Shown here: positions 48,353 to 57,187 of the stretch, in pieces
Layout of the letters: every line of letters begins with the position of its first letter
How positions within the stretch are numbered: the stretch's first letter is position 1
NCBI GenBank assembly: GCA_041648505.1
Contig: JBAZOY010000006.1
Coordinates: forward strand, 1 to 64,000
Length of the DNA: 64,000 bases
Reading direction: 5' to 3'
Source: JBAZOY01 sp041648505
GTDB lineage: Bacteria; Desulfobacterota; Syntrophia; Syntrophales; CG2-30-49-12
Notes under the pieces: generated by a model
The model's input: only the letters and a program-made list of their open reading frames with translations
Told to the model about the DNA's origin: nothing
The model's database searches: none
Translations under genes and position numbers: made by a program

Positions 48353-49347
48353 TTATTGACTTGTGTTTTTTCGTTTTCCTCGCGTCAGATGGTTGTAAGC
48401 CCTTATTACATCCTGGACAAGAGGATGTCTTACCACATCAATTTCCGAGAAATAGACGAAACTGATTCCCTTTATTTTCTTTAGAATTTTTTCTGTTTCC
48501 ACAAGACCGGATATTTTATCGGATGGAAGATCAATCTGGGTAACGTCGCCCGTAATAACAGCCTTCGAATTAAATCCAAGCCTTGTCAAAAACATCTTCA
48601 TCTGTTCTGAAGTGGTATTCTGGGCTTCGTCAAGGATAACGAAAGCATCATTCAATGTTCTACCACGCATGAAGGCAAGTGGGCAACCTCGATAATTCCC
48701 TTTCTGATAAGAGCGGATGATCTGTCAAAATCAATCATATCAAAAAGAGCGTCATACAGCGGCCTGAGATAGGGATTAACTTTTTCGGAAAGGTCTCCCG
48801 GCAGAAACCCGAGTTTCTCACCGGCTTCAACGGCGGGTCTTGTCAGAATAATCCGATTCACCTTCTTTTCCAGGAGGGTGGATACAGCCATAGCCATGGC
48901 CAGATATGTCTTCCCTGTCCCAGCCGGTCCAATCCCAAAAACCATATCGTTTGTTCTGATTGAATCTATATAGAGCTTTTGGGCAACACTCTTTGGTGTA
49001 ATTATTTGTTTTTTTGATGATATAAATACCGTATCCAGAAATATTTTCTCCAGGTTTGCTTTGCTGTTTTCGGAGAGTATTCTGTGGGCATAATCAATAT
49101 CGGCAGAGTAGATGGGATAGCCTTTTTCCATAATGTTGTAAAGCTGTAGAAAAAGATTTTTAATCAGCTCGACATCGGAAGTATTGCCGGAAATAGAGAC
49201 GTCATTTCCACGGATATACACTTTGACTTGCGCTAATCTTTCAATGAGCTTTATATTTCTGTCATGTTCGCCGAGCAGGTTTGCGAGAATGGCGTTGTCC
49301 GTAAAACTGATCTTTTCGACAGTAGAACATTCAAGTTTTTTTTTCAA
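48353..49347 (-). CDS. phoH: PhoH-family ATPase, frameshifted
   Basis: About 330 residues in two frames. Part 1 ends after ALIRKGIIEVA and contains Walker A GIGPAGTGKTYLAMAMA (near 140) and RPAVEAGEKLGFLPGDL. Part 2 (from about 48680) contains MRGRTLNDAFVILDEAQNTT, TGDVTQIDLP and the C-terminal part. One missing C in GTTGCCCACTTGCC (CCC at 48683-48681) restores VAPLAFMRGRT. A sequencing error in a C run is likely since everything else is intact. PhoH proteins are RNA-linked P-loop ATPases with KH-like N-termini. Confidence 0.88.
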
Positions 49348-49559
49348 TTATGTCCTTGAAGCTAAGGGTCTCTTCCCGACATCAAAACAATAAGCAGACT
49401 TATTCAAGGTGCAGCTTACAAACCTGTGTTGGTTTTTAATATACCTATCATTCGGGAAAGGTCTTTTCTTCTTCTTCAAATGCCGTCTCTAAGGCAACTC
49501 TCGATTTTAATGTTTCATGCTAACCTAAGATGTACCCAATTATCAAGACAATTTTATCA
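49348..49559. other. Intergenic, no gene recognised
   Basis: About 210 bases between dppC and phoH, which run in the same direction. A phoH promoter is expected here but not clearly identifiable. Confidence 0.3.
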
Positions 49560-50393
49560 TTATTTGAGTCTTGGATCAAGAGTGTCCCTGATCCCTTCAC
49601 CCAGAAGGTTATAGCCAAGTACTGTGATCAAAATGGCAAGACCGGGATATAAGGAAAGCCACCAGGCAATATCTATATTGTCCTTGCCTGCTGTGAGTAT
49701 ATTTCCCCAGCTTGGAGTGGGGGGCTGGACGCCGATACCGAGAAAACTGAGGGCTGACTCGGTCAGTATCGCACCGGCGACCCCGAGTGTTGCCGTAACA
49801 AGCACAGAAGCCATGGCATTGGGAAGAATATGGATAAAGATAATCCGCAGATCACCGGCGCCAATGGCCCTTGCTGAACGAACAAAATCTCTCTCCTTCA
49901 GAGAGATAAAATCTGCCCGGACAAGGCGTGTAACCCCCATCCATCCGGTTAAACCAATGACAATCATGATGTTCCAGATGGATGGCTCCAGTATGGCAAT
50001 AACAGCCAGAATAAGGAAAAATGTGGGGAAACAGAGCATAATGTCCACGAATCTCATGATTACCACATCAACCCATTTCCCGTAATATCCTGCAACAGCA
50101 CCCAAAATTGTGCCTATAAGAATGGAAAAGCCTGTTGCCACAAACCCCACTTTCAGAGATATTCTGGCACCCCATGTCATACGGCTGAAGACATCACGTC
50201 CCAGTTGATCTGTTCCCAGGAGGTGTTCGGGGGAAGGCGGAGCAAGAATCATCTGGAGATTGACCTCTGACGGATCGTAGGGGGCAATCCATGGTGCTGC
50301 CAGAGAAAGGATAAACAATAAAGTGACGACAACACCGCCAGCAACAGCCATCTTATTTTTTAAAAACCTGTACAGGAAATCAGACTTCATCAT
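49560..50393 (-). CDS. dppC: Peptide/nickel-type ABC transporter permease, DppC/OppC family
   Basis: 277 residues, about six membrane helices, with the N-terminal OppC segment (LYRFLKNKMAVAGGVVVTLL), HLLGTDQLGRDVFSRMTWGA, and the permease signature ERDFVRSARAIGAGDLRIIF. Pairs with the DppB-type permease encoded 7 bases upstream. ATPases and the binding protein are not in this window segment, so the transported peptide or other solute is unknown. Confidence 0.9.
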   Translation of the reverse strand: MMKSDFLYRFLKNKMAVAGGVVVTLLFILSLAAPWIAPYDPSEVNLQMILAPPSPEHLLGTDQLGRDVFSRMTWGARISLKVGFVATGFSILIGTILGAVAGYYGKWVDVVIMRFVDIMLCFPTFFLILAVIAILEPSIWNIMIVIGLTGWMGVTRLVRADFISLKERDFVRSARAIGAGDLRIIFIHILPNAMASVLVTATLGVAGAILTESALSFLGIGVQPPTPSWGNILTAGKDNIDIAWWLSLYPGLAILITVLGYNLLGEGIRDTLDPRLK

Positions 50394-50400
50394 TTCTTAT

Positions 50401-51375
50401 TCAAGATACCCTGATTCTCGGATCTGTCAGGGCATAACAGATATCCGCAATCATATTTCCTAAAAGTGTGAGGACTGCCCCGATAAACAGTATGCCCATC
50501 ACCACAGGGTAGTCTCTGGCCATAACGGACATATAGAAAAGCTGTCCCATGCCTGGTATGGCAAAGATGGTCTCAAATATAACGCTTCCTCCGATGAGCC
50601 CCGGTACGGAGAGACCTAGGATAGTGATGACAGGGAGAAGGGCGTTGCGCAGAGCGTGTTTGTAAATGACCGCCCGTTCACTCAATCCTTTTGCTCTTGC
50701 CGTCATAATATAGTCCTGTCTGATCACTTCCAGCATATTGGCCCTCATATATCGCGAAAGACCCGCCAAGCCACCAAAGGCTGAGAGTAAAACGGGCAAT
50801 ATCAAGTGCTTGACCAGATCAATGAAGGACGCCAGCGGCGAGAGGTACTCATAATTCAAGGAGCGTATGCCGGAAATCGGAAGCCACCCCAGATGAACAC
50901 CAAATAGAATCATTAAAAGAAGAGCCAGCCAGAATGTGGGAGTTGCAAAGCCGATAAAGACAAAAACAGCAGTTATCCGGTCAAAAAGAGAATCCCTGTG
51001 AACGGCGGAAAGGACACCGATCGGGATAGCTACCAGCAGGATCAGTATTAAAGAAAGGATGTTGAGGGTGATCGTAATGGGAAGTCTTTCCAGTATCTTA
51101 TCTGCAACCGGTCTTCGGTCAGGGGAAAATGACTTTCCCAGATCCAGGACGGCGATTTTTTTCAGCCAGGAAAAATACTGTTGATATAATGGCTTGTCTA
51201 GATCGTACATGGCCCTGAGACGTTCCTTCATCTCTGCAGAGACCCGCGGGTTCATCTGTGTCTGGAGGTCTGTCGGAGACCCAGGTGCCAGACGCATTAC
51301 TACGAAACAGACAATAGTAATACCGATCAGAAGGGGCAGCATGAAGATCAATCTTCTCGTTATATATCCCGACAA
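50401..51375 (-). CDS. dppB: Peptide/nickel-type ABC transporter permease, DppB/OppB family
   Basis: 324 residues. The start appears to be TTG 51375 with GGGAG eight bases upstream. Typical DppB order: GYITRRLIFMLPLLIGITIV, RLAPGSPTD, YDLDKPLYQQYFSWLKK, then RYMRANMLEVIRQDYIMTAR and GLSERAVIYKHALRNALLPV. Six membrane helices. Forms the channel with DppC. A TIM-barrel gene precedes it by about 55 bases on the same strand. Confidence 0.9.
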   Translation of the reverse strand: MSGYITRRLIFMLPLLIGITIVCFVVMRLAPGSPTDLQTQMNPRVSAEMKERLRAMYDLDKPLYQQYFSWLKKIAVLDLGKSFSPDRRPVADKILERLPITITLNILSLILILLVAIPIGVLSAVHRDSLFDRITAVFVFIGFATPTFWLALLLMILFGVHLGWLPISGIRSLNYEYLSPLASFIDLVKHLILPVLLSAFGGLAGLSRYMRANMLEVIRQDYIMTARAKGLSERAVIYKHALRNALLPVITILGLSVPGLIGGSVIFETIFAIPGMGQLFYMSVMARDYPVVMGILFIGAVLTLLGNMIADICYALTDPRIRVS

Positions 51376-51430
51376 ATGTTACTCTCCCAGGTTATTTATG
51401 GTATCCTCATAGATCTCTCTGTACCTGCCG

Positions 51431-52234
51431 CTATCTCTCCCCGTTTCCAGCGAGCAGCCCCAGGGTATTAATATTTTTTAACATCTGCCATAAATCTTTT
51501 TCCGAATGGGATTCAATGGTAATAATAGGATTCAGGCCCCGCCCCCGAATTATTTGGAAAAAGTTATGGAAGGGGAAACTTCCCTCTCCCACAGGGAGAT
51601 GTTCATCGGTAGTCCCCCCGTTATCATGTAGGTGAATCTGACCCAGACGGTATGCCAGTTTATCCATCCATGCCTCTAAAGGTACTCGGGAAAACGCGTT
51701 AAAATGCCCGGTATCAAAGCAAAAACGAATATGGGGAGATGCAAGGACATCGAGGAGGAGAGTCAGGTGGTGGGGGTTCGTTTCATAGACATTCTCAAGG
51801 GTGATAATGGTCTCCATCTCCCTCGCCATGGTTAAAAAGCGTTTCCATGTATCTATGCTGTTCTCCAACCACATCTGCTCACCGGAGACATAGTACCTCT
51901 CATCAAAGGAGGGATGGCAGACTACAGAAAGTGGCTGGAAAAAAGGGACAAGATCAAATACCTGATGCAGACGATCTATAGTTGCCTGCCGAATCTTCGG
52001 ATCAATGGCGCCGGGCCTTAAATCCATGAAAGGGGCGTGAAAGGTGATTGTTAATCCCGCTTCCCTCAAACTATCGGCGACCTTTAAAAAATCTTCTCTC
52101 TTCACCTGGTCGAGGACAAGATAATTGAAACCGATCTCCGGGTTGATGCCTTCCTTTATCACTGTAGGAAGGAGTTTATCAAGGAGGAGATCGAAAGGGA
52201 TATGTACCTGTACTTTCTTTAAAATCTCATACAT
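51431..52234 (-). CDS. Xylose-isomerase-like TIM-barrel protein
   Basis: 267 residues of the AP-endonuclease-2/sugar phosphate isomerase-epimerase family. Metal-binding positions are visible: TFHAPFMD, CHPSFDE, ITLENVYE, FCFDTGHFNAF, IHLHDNGGTTDEH, ITIESH. The likely activity is isomerisation or epimerisation of a sugar, but members also include endonuclease IV relatives. It precedes the peptide permeases on the same strand and could be co-transcribed. Confidence 0.83.
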   Translation of the reverse strand: MYEILKKVQVHIPFDLLLDKLLPTVIKEGINPEIGFNYLVLDQVKREDFLKVADSLREAGLTITFHAPFMDLRPGAIDPKIRQATIDRLHQVFDLVPFFQPLSVVCHPSFDERYYVSGEQMWLENSIDTWKRFLTMAREMETIITLENVYETNPHHLTLLLDVLASPHIRFCFDTGHFNAFSRVPLEAWMDKLAYRLGQIHLHDNGGTTDEHLPVGEGSFPFHNFFQIIRGRGLNPIITIESHSEKDLWQMLKNINTLGLLAGNGER

Positions 52235-52620
52235 CGTAATTTTCCCACAAATAACCGGAAACAGTTAAAATATCTATAATTAATAGACCTGAATCGCTAA
52301 CTCCGGCAACGGTGCAATAAAAAGGTTAAACCGTTTAAGTTTATTATAAAGTACATCCCTTCTGAAGGGTGCCAATGCGAAGGGATGTAGATGAATGAAA
52401 GGTTACTTCAGAAGGTTATCACACACGATTTACGAATGCAAATATCACATAATGTTTTTAACATGTAGCATTATTGTCCGGTTTTGTCGCAATCCCGTCT
52501 TTTTGACATATCATCCCTCAAAGTGACATTGTAAACCGGACAGATGATGTGTTACCATTCCGGGCAGTTTACTTACTCTTGACATTGTTAGCTTAAAAGA
52601 GCAGCAACCCATGTTAATTT
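52235..52620. other. Regulatory-looking intergenic stretch with two inverted repeats
   Basis: No gene. TACATCCCTTC (52352-52362) repeats inverted as GAAGGGATGTA (52379-52389); an extra GAAGGG at 52364-52369 allows a competing short hairpin. Further right TGTCCGGTTT (52475-52484) is inverted as AAACCGGACA (52533-52542). These may be operators for the divergent genes on either side. Confidence 0.45.
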
Positions 52621-52670
52621 TAAGGACTTAATTATCACCACCACATCTGGTGGTGATAATTAAGTCCTTA
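52621..52670 (+). repeat. Perfect 23-bp inverted repeat before the PAS/LuxR regulator
   Basis: Left arm 52621-52643 (TAAGGACTTAATTATCACCA + CCA), loop CATC, right arm 52648-52670, complementary at all 23 positions. It ends 15 bases before ATG 52686 and 4 bases before the GGAG ribosome site, so in RNA a very stable stem would sit against the ribosome site. There is no T run for a terminator. Confidence 0.8.
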
Positions 52671-52685
52671 AAGTGGAGATTTTAT

Positions 52686-54458
52686 ATGCCTGAAAAACCA
52701 AGCTATGAAGAGTTAGAACAGCGAGTGAAAAAGTTGGAAAAAGAAAGAACATCTTTAGACGAGACGAAGGATAAGTTGAGTGCGGTTGAGGAACAGATGC
52801 GCGCCATCATAAGGGCCTATGATGGATTGATCTATGTCTGTTCACAGGATTACCGGGTGGAATATATGAACGACAGGTTGATTGAGCGCACCGGATACAA
52901 TGCGACAGGAGAAAAGTGTTACAAGGTCCTTCACGATTGCGAATCTGTCTGTCCCTGGTGTATTAGTGAAAGAGTCTTTAAAGGGGAAACTGTTCGCTGG
53001 GATATTAAAAGCCCCAAAGACGACCGATGGTACCATGTCGTGAATACGCCGTTGTGTAAATTAGACGGTACGATTTCCAAGATGGCAATGATTCAGGATA
53101 TCACCGATTACAAACAACAGGAGGAAGAACTGCTGAGACACCAGGTGGATTTGGAACAACGAATAACAAGGTGCACCGCAGATCTTCTCAGGAAAAACGA
53201 ACAATTGACGGCAGAAATAGAAAAATATGCAAAGGCTGAGTCTGACTTGAGGGCATCCGAAGAAAAGTACCGAAGTTTAGTGGAGAACATCGGTGTAGGC
53301 GTGTCGCTTATCAGTCCGAAGATGGAGATATTGACACTGAATCCCCTGATGAGGGAATGGTTTCCCTTGATCAATCCTTCTGAACAACCCTTATGTTATA
53401 AAGCATTCAATACTCCGCCCCGGGACGGCATCTGTGCCTACTGTCCGACCTATAAGACTCTTTTGGATGGGCAGGTTCACGAAGCGGTGTCTGAAACGCC
53501 GATGGGTGATGATACTAAAAACTTCAGGATCATCTCAAGTCCGGTTAAGGATCAAGACGGTAAAGTTATTGCCGCGATAGAGATGGTGGAAGATGTAACC
53601 GAAAAGAATCAGATGAAAGAAAGGTTGAGAGAGTCCGAAGAGAAGTATCGTACCATTTTTGAAACAACCGCTTCAGGGACTATGATCATAGAAGAAGACA
53701 CGACTATATCTCTCGTTAATAAGGCGTTTGTTCATATAACCGGTTATTCCAAGGATGAAATTGAAGGCAAAAAAAGCTGGACAAAATTTGTTCATGCCGA
53801 AGACCTCGTGAAGACAAAAAAATATCACTATTTGCGAAGGGTTAATCCGAACGCCGCTCCCAGAAGATATGAGGCTCGGGTCGTCGATAATCGAGGTCAT
53901 GTCAAGGATGTTCTGGTCACGGCTTCACTGATATCGGGAACAAAAATCAGTATTGTGTCTTTTGTGGACATTACGGAGCAGAAGAACATCGAAAAAGCAT
54001 TGCAGAAAAGAGAGAAGGAGTTAGAGGCCAAATCCAGGATGCTCCAAGAAGGTAATACGGCATTACGGGTTTTAGTGAATCAGAGGAACGAAGATAAAAA
54101 GGAATTGGAGGAAAAACTTTTAACCAACGTTAAGGAGCTTGTGCTGCCTTATGTGAAAAAGATAAAAAAAGGGCATTTGACTGCTGATCAGTTAATCTTC
54201 TTGAACATTCTTGAAACCAACCTGGATAATATTATTTCTCCTTTCTTGCGTAACATCATTATTAAACATTTAAACTTGACCCCCAAAGAGATACAGATTA
54301 CAAGTCTCATTAAAGATGGAAAAACAACAAAAGAAATTGCCGAGTTGTTGGATATTTCTACCAGGGCTATCGAATTTCACAGAGATAATATTCGGACTAA
54401 ACTTCAACTGAAAAATAGAAAAACTAACTTGAGATCTTATCTTACAACTCTTTCTTAG
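52686..54458 (+). CDS. Triple-PAS regulator with LuxR-type HTH
   Basis: 590 residues, cytoplasmic. N-terminal coiled coil (SYEELEQRVKKLEKERTSLD), PAS 1 (about 40-155) with cysteines CYKVLHDCESVCPWC, a coiled coil, PAS 2 (about 195-315) with CYKAFNTPPRDGICAYC, PAS 3 (about 320-435), another coiled coil, and a C-terminal LuxR/GerE helix-turn-helix (LTPKEIQITSLIKDGKTTKE, ELLDISTRAIEFHRDNIRTK). No kinase or receiver domain, so it probably senses directly through PAS ligands. The CxxC clusters in PAS 1 and 2 suggest metal or redox sensing. Start chosen by GGAG eight bases upstream. Confidence 0.88.
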   Translation: MPEKPSYEELEQRVKKLEKERTSLDETKDKLSAVEEQMRAIIRAYDGLIYVCSQDYRVEYMNDRLIERTGYNATGEKCYKVLHDCESVCPWCISERVFKGETVRWDIKSPKDDRWYHVVNTPLCKLDGTISKMAMIQDITDYKQQEEELLRHQVDLEQRITRCTADLLRKNEQLTAEIEKYAKAESDLRASEEKYRSLVENIGVGVSLISPKMEILTLNPLMREWFPLINPSEQPLCYKAFNTPPRDGICAYCPTYKTLLDGQVHEAVSETPMGDDTKNFRIISSPVKDQDGKVIAAIEMVEDVTEKNQMKERLRESEEKYRTIFETTASGTMIIEEDTTISLVNKAFVHITGYSKDEIEGKKSWTKFVHAEDLVKTKKYHYLRRVNPNAAPRRYEARVVDNRGHVKDVLVTASLISGTKISIVSFVDITEQKNIEKALQKREKELEAKSRMLQEGNTALRVLVNQRNEDKKELEEKLLTNVKELVLPYVKKIKKGHLTADQLIFLNILETNLDNIISPFLRNIIIKHLNLTPKEIQITSLIKDGKTTKEIAELLDISTRAIEFHRDNIRTKLQLKNRKTNLRSYLTTLS

Positions 54459-54578
54459 TATCAGGTTAATACTGATATTATCCCCGAATTTAATTAGTAT
54501 TGCATTTCTTCGTTTCAGACTTATATTATTATAAATATCATTGACAATCCTTGGCAAAGAATGAAGGGAGGTTTTCAT

Positions 54579-54764
54579 ATGAAGATTCAGGAAATACGTG
54601 GAATAGCGAGGGACTGGGGAGTGGACGTGAGAGTGGGGCGTTCCAAACAGGATATTATCCGGGATATTCAGACAAAAGAAGGTAATTCACCGTGTTTTAG
54701 AACGAAAGAAGAATGTGAAAATAATTGCGCATGGAAGTTTGATTGTTTAAACAGCAAGAGATGA
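54579..54764 (+). CDS. Small SAP-like DNA/RNA-binding domain protein
   Basis: 61 residues from ATG 54579 behind AGGGAGG. The first half (KIQEIRGIARDWGVDVRVGR + SKQDIIRDIQ) is a SAP/Rho-N-like helix-extended-helix that binds nucleic acid. The second half holds four cysteines (CFRTKEECENNCAWKFDC) that could bind zinc. Role unknown. It lies between the PAS regulator and a glycosyltransferase on the same strand. Confidence 0.7.
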   Translation: MKIQEIRGIARDWGVDVRVGRSKQDIIRDIQTKEGNSPCFRTKEECENNCAWKFDCLNSKR

Positions 54765-54847
54765 TTGATAAAACGGACATATGAAGATCAACCATTTCAG
54801 TAGAAAGCATTCCGATTTATTTTCCGGCAGGAAAGGAGGTAATTCAA

Positions 54848-56119
54848 ATGCGGACGCTTATGTTCGGCTGGGAGTTTCCGCCGTATATAACCGGTGGTCT
54901 TGGTACGGCCTGTTTCGGCATTACAAAGGCCTTAACCGGTCTTGGCCACGAGATTATCTTTGTCCTGCCGAGAGTAAAAGGTGAAAGACATCCGTCGCAC
55001 GTAGAACTAATTTCCGCAGCAGAATTTCCTGTCTCAGAACAATATCTCAAGGAATATTCATCCAGGCTCGACATCAGGTTGGTCGATTCCACCCTCCGTC
55101 CCTATCTCAGCGAAGATCAGTATAAATCTCTATTGACCGGCCAACGAATTGGACAGGAGAAAGCCGGCATGTTTTTTGATATCTCCGGAGACTATGGTCC
55201 TGACATAATTTCCGAGGTATTGAGATATGGAAAGGCAGCCGGGACAATCGCTAAAAACCTTTCCTTTGATGTAATCCACGCCCACGACTGGATGACAATC
55301 TTTGCCGGTCTTCATGCGCGAGAGATTAGTAGAAAGCCCTTTATACTTCACATTCATTCTCTTGAGTTTGACCGGAGCGGTGAAAACATCAACCGGGCTG
55401 TTTTTGATATAGAACGCCATGGCATGATGAAAGCCGACCATATTATTGCCGTCAGCCATTATACAAAGAATATAATTGTCAATCGTTATGGTATCCCCCC
55501 GGAGAAGATCTCTGTTGTGCATAATGCCGTTTCACGCATTGAAGGGAGAGATGCTTATCATGTGAAACACGGGCAGGGCGGAAAGATCGTCCTGTTCCTA
55601 GGCAGGATCACCTTTCAGAAGGGCCCCGACTATTTCGTTGAGGCGGCGGCAAAGGTCATAAAGGCAATCCCGGAGGTAACATTCGTTATGGCAGGGACAG
55701 GAGACATGATGCCCCGTATGGTTGAACGCGTAGCCGAGCTCGGGATTGGCGAGCATTTCCACTTTACCGGTTTTCTCAAGGGAGCGGAACTCGAACGGAT
55801 TTATACCATAAGCGACCTGTATGTCATGCCGAGTGTCTCCGAGCCTTTTGGAATCTCTCCCCTTGAGGCGATGATGTACGATGTGCCGGTAATTATCTGT
55901 AAACAGTCGGGTGTTGCGGAGATACTTCACAATGCCCTGAAAGTTGATTTCTGGAATGTGAATGAGATAGCCAACAAGATCATTGCGGTCTTAAAACACC
56001 CCCCATTGGTCGATGAGATGCTTAATAAGTCCCGGGAGGAACTGCGTAATATCCGCTGGGAGAAAGCCGGGGAGAAAATTGTAGATGTCTACCGGCATTT
56101 GTTAAACCCGGATATTTAG
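54848..56119 (+). CDS. Glycosyltransferase, glycogen-synthase-like GT-B fold
   Basis: 423 residues from ATG 54848 with AGGAGGT upstream. N-terminal half: MFGWEFPPYITGGLGTACFG (acceptor glycine loop as in GlgA and sucrose synthases) and FDVIHAHDWMT. C-terminal GT4/GT5 half: IVLFLGRITFQKGPDYFVEA, VMAGTGDMM, and the donor-site ExxFGxxxxE pattern SEPFGISPLEAM. It transfers glucose or another sugar from a nucleotide sugar. It could work with the phosphorylase near 1 kb in glycogen metabolism, but this is inference. Confidence 0.87.
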   Translation: MRTLMFGWEFPPYITGGLGTACFGITKALTGLGHEIIFVLPRVKGERHPSHVELISAAEFPVSEQYLKEYSSRLDIRLVDSTLRPYLSEDQYKSLLTGQRIGQEKAGMFFDISGDYGPDIISEVLRYGKAAGTIAKNLSFDVIHAHDWMTIFAGLHAREISRKPFILHIHSLEFDRSGENINRAVFDIERHGMMKADHIIAVSHYTKNIIVNRYGIPPEKISVVHNAVSRIEGRDAYHVKHGQGGKIVLFLGRITFQKGPDYFVEAAAKVIKAIPEVTFVMAGTGDMMPRMVERVAELGIGEHFHFTGFLKGAELERIYTISDLYVMPSVSEPFGISPLEAMMYDVPVIICKQSGVAEILHNALKVDFWNVNEIANKIIAVLKHPPLVDEMLNKSREELRNIRWEKAGEKIVDVYRHLLNPDI

Positions 56120-56156
56120 CGAGCGGCCGTAATTCATTGATAAGAAAGGACTTTTT

Positions 56157-57095
56157 TCATAGCCCACGGAGAAACTCTGGACGAAGGAGAGATGGGTCTC
56201 TTTTGGACAAGGCTGCTTCTACGATTTTCAACATCTTTTCCTTGTCATGGGGCATTCTTCCACGAACGGAAAGGTAATTCGAGGCGTGCATGGAGCTGAA
56301 GAAGCAATCGGTAAAATCGGAATTTTCTATGATAATTTCCAACTCTTCAAGAGAATGAAAAGGAGAGATGGGGGAAAAACTACCCTCTTTCCACTCCTGG
56401 TAGAGGGGTGTGCCGGGCGTTAATGTCAGGGTCAAGGCGCCGGCATACTCGGGATCAATTTTGCTTAGTATCTTAGATGTTTGTATGGTGTGCTTTTCGC
56501 TGCTCTCTACTCCACCAAGACCCAGAATTACTGTAACTGAAAGGGTTATCCCTGCTTCCTTTGCCTTCCTTCCCGCTTCGATCATCTGGTCGATATTTGC
56601 CCCTTTAGAAATATGTTGCAGGATCTCATCATCGCCGCTTTCCACTCCCATATAGACGATGCCCAGCTTGAGTTCCTTAAGGATCTTTAGCTCATCCAGG
56701 CTCCGGCGCAGGATATCCTTAGGTGTGGCGTAGGTAGCGATCCTTTCCAGATGAGGAAATTTCTCATTCAAATATTGCAGGACTTTCCTGAGTTTGGGGA
56801 AAGGGTAAACGAGGGCGTCACCGTCCTGAAAAAATATCCTTTTCCCATTCCAACTCTGGGCTATGGCATATACTATATCCGGAATGCCGGGAAGACAGCG
56901 ACCGTGCTGAGCATATAAAGACAGGGCGTCAATCTCTTTATTAACATCATCCAGCTCCCTCATTATGAGCTTGGAACCGTGGTAACTGCAGAATTTACAG
57001 CTGTTATTCGAGCAGCCACTCGTCAGGGGCAGGAAATAGCTCTTCCATTCACTTGGGGGGCGGATGATATCCGGTCTTTTAAATAAAATATCCAT
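56157..57095 (-). CDS. Radical SAM protein
   Basis: 312 residues from ATG 57095 (a GTG at 57119 is possible). The cluster motif is CSNNSCKFC near residue 29, a C-x4-C-x2-C spacing rather than the usual C-x3-C-x2-C. Later motifs fit an Elp3-like radical SAM core: IFFQDGDALVYPF, RIATYATPKDI, LKLGIVYMGVESGDDEIL and VTVILGLGGVE. The reaction is not predictable. It is convergent with the glycosyltransferase and divergent from an alcohol dehydrogenase gene. Confidence 0.85.
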   Translation of the reverse strand: MDILFKRPDIIRPPSEWKSYFLPLTSGCSNNSCKFCSYHGSKLIMRELDDVNKEIDALSLYAQHGRCLPGIPDIVYAIAQSWNGKRIFFQDGDALVYPFPKLRKVLQYLNEKFPHLERIATYATPKDILRRSLDELKILKELKLGIVYMGVESGDDEILQHISKGANIDQMIEAGRKAKEAGITLSVTVILGLGGVESSEKHTIQTSKILSKIDPEYAGALTLTLTPGTPLYQEWKEGSFSPISPFHSLEELEIIIENSDFTDCFFSSMHASNYLSVRGRMPHDKEKMLKIVEAALSKRDPSLLRPEFLRGL

Positions 57096-57187
57096 TCTCC
57101 TGTTATGTGAAACTAACACTTAAAATTATATCAGTGTGCTATAGTAATTGCAAGATGAAGAAAATCAACCCGGACCGGAGGCGCCGG

